A stretch of 9,790 bases of DNA from an uncultured Selenomonas sp. (GTDB lineage Bacteria; Bacillota; Negativicutes; Selenomonadales; Selenomonadaceae), in the NCBI GenBank assembly GCA_905373085.1, contig CAJPRR010000085.1:1-9790 (forward strand). The letters run 5' to 3'. Position 1 is the stretch's first letter. Every line of letters starts with the position of its first letter. Made by a program: the position numbers and the translations under genes. This document shows, piece by piece, positions 5,400 to 9,790 of this stretch. Under the pieces are notes generated by a model that saw only the letters and a list, made by a program, of their open reading frames with translations, did not search any database and was not told where the DNA came from.

Positions 5400-6869
5400 C
5401 TACCACTTTTCCCTCCAGCCGAAGGAAGCCCGCTTGCCGTCGGCGTCGTAGATCTCGATCGGCGAGAGCGTCACCTTGCCGTCCTTCTTGCGAAACGTCT
5501 CGGCGCGTGCACGATAGCCGTCGCCGAAGTCGATCTCGAGGTCGCCGAGCCGAAGATCGTGCCACGCGCTGTCGAAACTGCCCGAAAGGCTCACGAACGG
5601 CACGACCCAGCGGTACGTTCCCGCACCCGAGCGGAAGCTTCCCCTGTACTCGGTGCGCCGCGAGCTGCCCGTCGAACGAATGGCGATGTCGAGTTCCACC
5701 TTGCAGTCAAGCCAAGCATTGGGGAATCCCTGCGCCGCTTCCAGTCCCTCGCCTTTTCCGTAGAGATGCCAATAGCGCGTGTCGAGATCGTAATCGCCAT
5801 AGGCGCGCAGCTTGCCGCCGAAGACGTCCGCCGTCACGTCGGCGAAGTCGAGCCGCGCATCATGCCAGCGCACCGTCCCTTCGACATTCCGGAACTCGAT
5901 GCCGGGGATGTGAAGCCTTTTCATGTGCACGAAGCCCTCGCCGCCCATCGCATCCAAAGGCCCGGTGAATCGCACAGAGAGCGTCATCTTGTCACGGATG
6001 TCCATGCCGAAGCCCAGGGAACTCGGATCGACCTCGCTGACAAGAACGGAGAGATCCGCCTTCGGGCTGTCCGCCTCTTTCAGATCGACCGCGCCGTTGA
6101 TCGTCATGCCATTGCCCTCCATCGTGCCGCCAAGACCCACGACCGTCCCCTTGATGGCTACTTTCTCCGACGTGTTGATGTCTGCATGGACTTCCATCCC
6201 CTGCAGCAGGTAATGGCGGCGACGATAGAAAAGCTCGCCGCGGCAATTCGTGAGATCGAGCGTCAGGCGCAGCTTCCTGCCCTCGCGGTTGAAGTTTCGC
6301 AGACGCTCCTTCATCGCCAGCCTCCTCAGGGTGCGCGCCTCCTCGCCAAGCGCCTTCAGTTCGGCTTCCGTCATGCTTTCGCGCCTCGCTCGGCGCTCCT
6401 TCGCACGTTCCTTCTCCTCGCGCTCCTTTTCCTTGAGCCTCGCCTCCTCCGCCGCATCAAGTTCCGGCGAATGGCGCAGGAAGTCGAACTGCATGTCGTC
6501 ATCCAAGGCCATCGAAAGCACGGCGCCGTCGAGCGTCAGTTCCTGGATCGTCGTGGACTTCAGATTGCCCGTGAGGACGTCGTAAGGCCGCGCCCGAAAA
6601 CTGCCGCGCGGCACGAAGAGGATCGTATTGCCCTCGGCGTCCTTCCATTCGAGCTTTTCAAAGCGCACCTCGCCGAGGATGTTCGCGTGCAGCTTCTCGA
6701 CCGTCACCGTGCCGCGCAGCATCGTCTGATCCGCCATCGCATGATTGAAGATCAAGGCGGCGCTGCGGCTCAGCACGAAGAGGTCGGCAAAAACGAGAAT
6801 CGCGGCGAGAAGAATCGCCGCGATCAGACCCCGAACTGCTTTTTCCCGACCCGCCTTGAGGCGCAGCAT
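5400..6869 (-). CDS. AsmA/TamB-like envelope protein with N-terminal membrane anchor
   Basis: A 489-residue protein. After basic residues 1-13 comes one membrane helix (about 14-34, GLIAAILLAAILVFADLFVLS) serving as a signal anchor, so the rest should lie in the periplasm. Residues 53-120 (VTVEKLHANILGEVRFEKLEWKD and on to IQELTLDGAVLSM) follow the pattern at the start of AsmA/TamB proteins: short beta strands and a 'local lineage of layers' fold. Residues 137-200 are an extremely charged Glu/Arg/Lys segment, likely a long helix or coiled coil. Residues 200-489 return to beta-rich repeats such as GGKLRAYGDYDLD. AsmA-family proteins act in lipid transport or outer membrane assembly, which fits a diderm cell. 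It is shorter than true TamB. The ATG at 6869 overlaps the ptsI stop by one base (TGATG), giving strong coupling. The exact function is not known to me. Confidence 0.75.
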   Translation of the reverse strand: MLRLKAGREKAVRGLIAAILLAAILVFADLFVLSRSAALIFNHAMADQTMLRGTVTVEKLHANILGEVRFEKLEWKDAEGNTILFVPRGSFRARPYDVLTGNLKSTTIQELTLDGAVLSMALDDDMQFDFLRHSPELDAAEEARLKEKEREEKERAKERRARRESMTEAELKALGEEARTLRRLAMKERLRNFNREGRKLRLTLDLTNCRGELFYRRRHYLLQGMEVHADINTSEKVAIKGTVVGLGGTMEGNGMTINGAVDLKEADSPKADLSVLVSEVDPSSLGFGMDIRDKMTLSVRFTGPLDAMGGEGFVHMKRLHIPGIEFRNVEGTVRWHDARLDFADVTADVFGGKLRAYGDYDLDTRYWHLYGKGEGLEAAQGFPNAWLDCKVELDIAIRSTGSSRRTEYRGSFRSGAGTYRWVVPFVSLSGSFDSAWHDLRLGDLEIDFGDGYRARAETFRKKDGKVTLSPIEIYDADGKRASFGWREKW

Positions 6870-8578
6870 CAGGCGAGAACCTTCTGCAGATACGCCTTGA
6901 TCTCGTCCCCGTCCTCCATCTTCATGACGTCGGCGAGGATCTCCTTCGCCTGCACGGCAGAAACAGCACGCAGTTTCTCCTTGACGCGCGGAATCGACGG
7001 CGCACTCATGCTGAGTTCCGTCAGCCCCATCGCCATCAGCAGCACGGCAGCGTAGGGATCGCTCGCCATCTCGCCGCACATGCCGCACCATATCCCATTG
7101 TCCTTGGCGGCTCGCGCCGTGCGCTCGACGAGGCGCAGGACGGCGGGATTGAAGTGGTTGTAAAGGTAGGCGATGCTCGAATTGCCGCGGTCGACGGCGA
7201 GCGTGTACTGCACGAGATCGTTCGTGCCGATGCTGAAGAAGTCGACGTACTTAGAAAGCTCGGGCGTCATGATGGCGGCCGCCGGCGTCTCGACCATGAT
7301 GCCGACCTGCACGCTCTCAGAAAACGCCTTGCCCTCGTGCGAAAGCTCGAGCTTCGCCTCGTCGACGAATTCCAGAACCTTCTTGAACTCCGCGACGTTG
7401 ATGACCATCGGCGCCATGATCGCCGCCTTGCCGTAGACGCCGGCCCTTAAGATCGCCTTGAGCTGCGGCAGGAAGAGGTCGCGCCGCTGCAGGCTGATGC
7501 GAAGCGCACGGTAGCCGAGGAACGGGTTGTCCTCGGGCGGTATGTTGAGGTACGGCAGCGGCTTGTCGCCGCCGATGTCCATCGTGCGGATCACGCAGAT
7601 CTTGCCGCCGCACTTCTCGACAGCTTCCTTGTACGCCTTGAACTGATCGTCCTCCGTCGGGATGTCCTGCCTGCCCATGAAGACGAACTCCGAGCGGAAC
7701 AGCCCGACGCCCTCCGCGCCGTAAGTGAGCGCCGCGTCGACGTCCATGTGGTTGCCGATGTTGGCGCAAAGCTCGACGCGCACGCCGTCCGTCGTGACGG
7801 CAGGCAGGGGAGCAAGCTTGGCGTAGTACGCCTTGCGCTCCTCCTGCTGCTTGATCTTCTCGCGATAGTCCGCCAGCGTCACCTCGTCGGGGCGCACGAG
7901 GATGTCGCCTCTCTCGCCGTCGATGATGACGGGCGCACCATCGGGGATCTCCGCGAGCCGCTCGCCGATGCCGACGACGGTCGGAATCGCCCGCGCCTTG
8001 GCGATGATGACGGCGTGGCATGTCGTGCTGCCCTGCCCGAGGATGACGCCCGCGATCTTGTCCGTCGGGATGTTGGCGATGACGGACGGCTCGATCTCGT
8101 GCCCGCAGAGGATCACGGGATCGTCGCCGATCTCCGGCTCCTTGACGCCGAGAATGTACTTGGCGATGCGCTTGCCGACATCGCGGATGTCGGTGGCGCG
8201 CTCGCGAAAATACGGATCGTCCATCTGCTCGAAAATTGCCGCCTGCTCCTTCGCCGTATCGAGCACTGCCAGAGGAGCGTTTGCGAGCGCATCCATCTTC
8301 GCGTGCATCGTCTCTTCCATCATCGGATCCTGGGCGAGCATGCGGTGCGCCTCAAGGATGGCCGCCTGCTCCGCCATCCCCTTCGACTGCAGCGTCTTGA
8401 TGTTCTCCTGCAATACGGCGACGACAGCCTGGATGGCATCCTTCACCTTCTGGTTCTCGATGTCCTTGTTGCCAGGCACATAACCTTTCAAATAGCCGTC
8501 GATGTTCTGCCCCGCCATCATGATCATGCCGATCGCGATGCCGGCGATGACGCCCTTGCCGCGCAAACTTCCTGCCAT
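6869..8578 (-). CDS. ptsI: Phosphoenolpyruvate-protein phosphotransferase (PTS Enzyme I)
   Basis: Enzyme I takes phosphate from PEP onto a histidine and passes it to HPr, the first step of PTS sugar uptake, in the cytoplasm. From the ATG at 8578 it has 569 residues (family about 570-575). This start is preferred over the ATG five codons upstream (8593) because GGGGGAGAGGG (8591-8581) sits just before it. The active-site His is residue 188 in GSTTCHAVIIAKA. PEP-site residues are Arg295 in GLFRSEFVFMGR and Arg331 in IRTMDIGGDKPLPYL, and the acid/base Cys501 lies in GMCGEMASDP. All catalytic residues are within one position of their E. coli numbers. The loop before the active His is atypical: GSTTCH instead of GGRTSH. 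It is separated from ptsH by a terminator, and its stop overlaps the next gene. Confidence 0.96.
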   Translation of the reverse strand: MAGSLRGKGVIAGIAIGMIMMAGQNIDGYLKGYVPGNKDIENQKVKDAIQAVVAVLQENIKTLQSKGMAEQAAILEAHRMLAQDPMMEETMHAKMDALANAPLAVLDTAKEQAAIFEQMDDPYFRERATDIRDVGKRIAKYILGVKEPEIGDDPVILCGHEIEPSVIANIPTDKIAGVILGQGSTTCHAVIIAKARAIPTVVGIGERLAEIPDGAPVIIDGERGDILVRPDEVTLADYREKIKQQEERKAYYAKLAPLPAVTTDGVRVELCANIGNHMDVDAALTYGAEGVGLFRSEFVFMGRQDIPTEDDQFKAYKEAVEKCGGKICVIRTMDIGGDKPLPYLNIPPEDNPFLGYRALRISLQRRDLFLPQLKAILRAGVYGKAAIMAPMVINVAEFKKVLEFVDEAKLELSHEGKAFSESVQVGIMVETPAAAIMTPELSKYVDFFSIGTNDLVQYTLAVDRGNSSIAYLYNHFNPAVLRLVERTARAAKDNGIWCGMCGEMASDPYAAVLLMAMGLTELSMSAPSIPRVKEKLRAVSAVQAKEILADVMKMEDGDEIKAYLQKVLA

Positions 8579-8600
8579 ATCCCTCTCCCCCATTCATGGA

Positions 8601-8654
8601 TTATTCGAGTATCGCACAGCGATGCCTTGAGAAATGATGAAAACGATCGAATAA
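8601..8654 (-). promoter_or_regulatory. Structured leader region of ptsI
   Basis: Between the ptsH terminator and the ptsI ribosome binding site, TTATTCGA (8601-8608) is inversely repeated as TCGAATAA (8647-8654). Between them lies a small perfect hairpin, ATCGC-aca-GCGAT (8611-8623). A ptsI promoter is needed if the upstream terminator works fully; I found only weak candidates (for example GATACT as a -10 just after the small hairpin, without a good -35). The arms may be an operator pair or an RNA stem controlling ptsI. Confidence 0.3.
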
Positions 8655-8662
8655 ATTCTTAC

Positions 8663-8701
8663 AAAAAAGCTCCGGGGCACAGACGAACACATCCCCGGAG
8701 C
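8663..8701 (-). terminator. Intrinsic terminator between ptsH and ptsI
   Basis: On the minus strand GCTCCGGGG (8701-8693) pairs perfectly with CCCCGGAGC (8677-8669) across a 15-base loop and is followed directly by six Ts (8668-8663). It begins 16 bases after the ptsH stop. The structure is strong. Its place between ptsH and ptsI implies that much HPr mRNA is made without Enzyme I mRNA. Confidence 0.93.
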
Positions 8702-8716
8702 CTTCCGTCACTCCTC

Positions 8717-8983
8717 TTATTCCTCGCCGAACTTCGTCACGATGAGTTCCTTGAGAGCCGCGACGGCATCCGCCTCATCGGGACCGTCCGCCTCGATCGT
8801 GATCTCCGTCCCCTTGGAAAGACCCAAGCTCATGAGCATGAGGATGCTCTTGGCATCGGCCGTCTTGCCCTTCGCCTTGACCTGCACCTTGGATTTGAAC
8901 TTCGCAGCCGTCTGTACGAAAACGGAAGCCGGACGCGCATGGATTCCCGTCTTGTTCTCAATCGTCAACGTTGCTTCTGTCAT
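8717..8983 (-). CDS. ptsH: Phosphocarrier protein HPr
   Basis: HPr receives phosphate from Enzyme I on His15 and hands it to sugar-specific EIIA proteins. The protein has 88 residues, the standard length. The active-site motif GIHARPAS puts His at position 15, and KSILMLMSLGLSKG puts Ser at position 46, the site that HPr kinase/phosphorylase modifies in Firmicutes for catabolite control through CcpA. The ATG at 8983 has AAGGAG (8997-8992) eight bases upstream. It is divergent from the membrane protein gene to its right, and followed by an intrinsic terminator before ptsI rather than running straight into it. No kinase gene or clear cre site was seen in the window. Confidence 0.97.
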   Translation of the reverse strand: MTEATLTIENKTGIHARPASVFVQTAAKFKSKVQVKAKGKTADAKSILMLMSLGLSKGTEITIEADGPDEADAVAALKELIVTKFGEE

Positions 8984-9296
8984 CTGAATCTCTCCTTACC
9001 TAAAAGAAACAAGCAAAACACGTCACCAAAGCGCCAGCATCTCGAAAACGACGAGGCACAGCGCTCCGTGACTCCTATTTTTAAGTAATATTCGCCGTCC
9101 GCCTGCCATTCCCCTTTTTTATCGGGAAATTTCATCAAAGAAATTTAACGAAGCGTTTTTTTTCAAAATATATGGCAGGAATTCAAGGAGAAGCGTCGAA
9201 ATAGCTAATGTCAGGGGTTCTGCAAGCAGCCCTGGATTTCTGTGGACGCAAAGCCGTCTGCAGAAAACTTGTCGAAGCGAAGCGTGGTGATAGGTA
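8984..9296. other. Divergent spacer between ptsH and the membrane protein gene
   Basis: About 310 bases without a convincing gene. It must hold the ptsH promoter (minus) and probably one for the plus-strand gene, but no -35/-10 pair is clear enough to call. Visible structure: CCTGCCAT (9102-9109) inversely repeated as ATGGCAGG (9172-9179), enclosing an AT-rich core with a 7-bp hairpin AAATTTC-atcaaa-GAAATTT (9127-9146) and a run of eight Ts (9156-9163). AAGGAG at 9185-9190 is not at a useful distance from any start codon. A small hairpin with CAGGG/CCCTG arms lies around 9211-9233. Confidence 0.5.
9102..9179. repeat. Inverted repeat flanking an AT-rich core upstream of ptsH
   Basis: The 8-bp arms CCTGCCAT (9102-9109) and ATGGCAGG (9172-9179) are perfect inverses 62 bases apart. 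The enclosed DNA is AT-rich and contains an inner perfect hairpin at 9127-9146. The placement, between two divergent genes, suits a bidirectional control region, but arms this short could be coincidental. Confidence 0.35.
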
Positions 9297-9790
9297 TTGA
9301 CGTTTTTCCTGCTTGCTGCCGCCATCATGGCGGCGAGCATCCTCTTGCTTCATCGGATTGCCATCTTCTTTGGCTGCCCCATCAAGTATAAGCCCTTGAT
9401 TCTCTGCGCAGTCATGGCTTTCCTCGTGAACTTTGCGACGCTCAATATCTCGCCCTTCTTGACACGGATGCATTACGCACTCATCCTCATCTTCGTACTT
9501 GCGGCGTCCTTGGGCGTCACGCTCTACAACGCGCATCTGCTGAAAAAGGATCGTCTCACGGCATCGGCAAGCATACGCGGCGAGCCGCCTGCCGACGAGA
9601 AGCCGGCAAAGGCGGAAGAGGCCGAACCAATCGCCGACGAGAAGCCGGCCGAGGCGGAAGCGGCCGAACCAGTCGCCGACGAGAAGCCGGCCGAGGCGAA
9701 AGAGGCCGAACCAATCGCCGACGAGCAGCCGGCAAAGGCGGAAGAGGCCGAACCGTCCGCCGACGAGAAGCCGGCCGAGGCGGAAGAGGC
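9297..9790 (+). CDS. Three-helix membrane protein with tandem-repeat acidic/alanine-rich tail (cut by window edge)
   Basis: The only plus-strand gene. An in-frame stop at 9291-9293 limits the start to TTG at 9297 or ATG at 9327. TTG is preferred: GGTGAT (9286-9291), matching the 16S anti-Shine-Dalgarno complement, ends five bases before it, and the first membrane helix is then complete. Three hydrophobic helices follow (about residues 2-25, 34-58 and 67-87). Positive residues in the first loop (HR, KYK) and after helix three (LLKKDRLTASASIR) suggest a cytoplasmic C-terminus. From residue 97 the protein is a tandem array of a 14-residue unit, PIADEKPAEAEEAE and variants, still running at the window end. 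I do not recognise a family. The tail should be disordered or a long helix, as in spacer or scaffold segments. It is divergent from ptsH. The open end means length and stop are unknown. Confidence 0.7.
   Translation, partial: MTFFLLAAAIMAASILLLHRIAIFFGCPIKYKPLILCAVMAFLVNFATLNISPFLTRMHYALILIFVLAASLGVTLYNAHLLKKDRLTASASIRGEPPADEKPAKAEEAEPIADEKPAEAEAAEPVADEKPAEAKEAEPIADEQPAKAEEAEPSADEKPAEAEE
9585..9790 (+). repeat. 42-bp in-frame tandem repeat (five units, last one cut)
   Basis: Units start at 9585, 9627, 9669, 9711 and 9753, the last truncated by the window. Each encodes a 14-residue variant: PPADEKPAKAEEAE, PIADEKPAEAEAAE, PVADEKPAEAKEAE, PIADEQPAKAEEAE and PSADEKPAEAEEA. DNA identity between units is high, with GCCGACGAG followed by AAG or CAG in every copy. 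Units 1 and 4 share the Lys-Ala variant, and units 2 and 5 the Glu-Ala variant, hinting at duplication in blocks of three. Such arrays change copy number easily by slippage or recombination. Confidence 0.97.

Noticed and set aside
5559..7055. 498-codon plus-strand frame opposite the AsmA-like gene and the end of ptsI
   Set aside because: It spans two genes on the other strand, has biased Arg/His composition and no motif; the minus-strand frame has a membrane anchor, a coupled start and a terminator.
6870..7091. Longer N-terminal extension of the AsmA-like protein
   Set aside because: The upstream in-frame residues are the ptsI coding sequence read in another frame; the ATG at 6869 directly precedes the basic and hydrophobic signal anchor.
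8579..8593. Earlier ATG for ptsI (five extra codons)
   Set aside because: It has no ribosome binding site, and the purine-rich GGGGGAGAGGG lies inside this stretch, correctly spaced for the ATG at 8578.
7748..9088. 446-codon plus-strand frame opposite ptsI and ptsH
   Set aside because: It runs across two unmistakable genes and the terminator between them; a shadow frame.
9147..9163. AACG-aag-CGTT followed by eight Ts as a plus-strand terminator
   Set aside because: The stem is only four base pairs and no plus-strand gene ends before it.
9155..9175. Possible cre (CcpA) site upstream of ptsH
   Set aside because: The A-run next to ACGCTT only partly fits the cre consensus and lacks the symmetric half; not supportable.
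9183..9536. Minus-strand frame opposite the membrane protein gene
   Set aside because: Antisense of three clear hydrophobic helices; hydrophilic, motif-free product.

Overview
The window reads as chromosomal DNA of a lactate-using, diderm Firmicute of the Negativicutes (Selenomonas-like). The evidence is an HPr with both His15 and Ser46 (the Firmicutes regulatory serine), a ferredoxin-fused, confurcating-type EtfA next to EtfB and an LctD-type dehydrogenase, an AsmA/TamB-like envelope protein (which implies an outer membrane), and GC-rich third codon positions with AT-rich spacers. The taxonomic call is inference from gene content, not from a search.

Layout. Every gene except the last is on the minus strand, so transcription runs from high to low coordinates. 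5076-1600: etfB (lctB), etfA (lctC) and lctD, a three-gene unit for the soluble lactate dehydrogenase/electron-transfer flavoprotein complex. It has a candidate promoter/operator at 5088-5153. 1599-1345: a gene-free spacer with a long imperfect palindrome and three AT-rich palindromes. 1344-1: lutC and the N-terminal part of lutB, a second, iron-sulfur type lactate oxidation system, cut by the window edge. 5077-5399: an AT-rich spacer ending in a strong intrinsic terminator for the unit upstream of it. 8983-5400: ptsH, an intrinsic terminator, ptsI, and an AsmA/TamB-like envelope gene whose start overlaps the ptsI stop. 8984-9296: a divergent spacer. 9297-9790: the only plus-strand gene, a three-helix membrane protein with a tandem-repeat Ala/Glu/Pro/Lys tail that runs off the window.

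How the genes work together. EtfB, EtfA and LctD should oxidise lactate to pyruvate, using reduced ferredoxin to drive the uphill reduction of NAD+. LutB and LutC, with a LutA not visible here, are a separate route from L-lactate to pyruvate. HPr and Enzyme I are the general proteins of the sugar phosphotransferase system, and HPr Ser46 offers a link to carbon catabolite control. The co-transcribed AsmA-like protein is probably an envelope/lipid-transport factor whose link to the PTS is unclear. No mobile element, CRISPR array, tRNA or rRNA was seen. The main oddities are the paired lactate systems, the paired palindromes before lutC, the terminator between ptsH and ptsI, the translational coupling of ptsI to the AsmA-like gene, and the repeat-tailed membrane protein.
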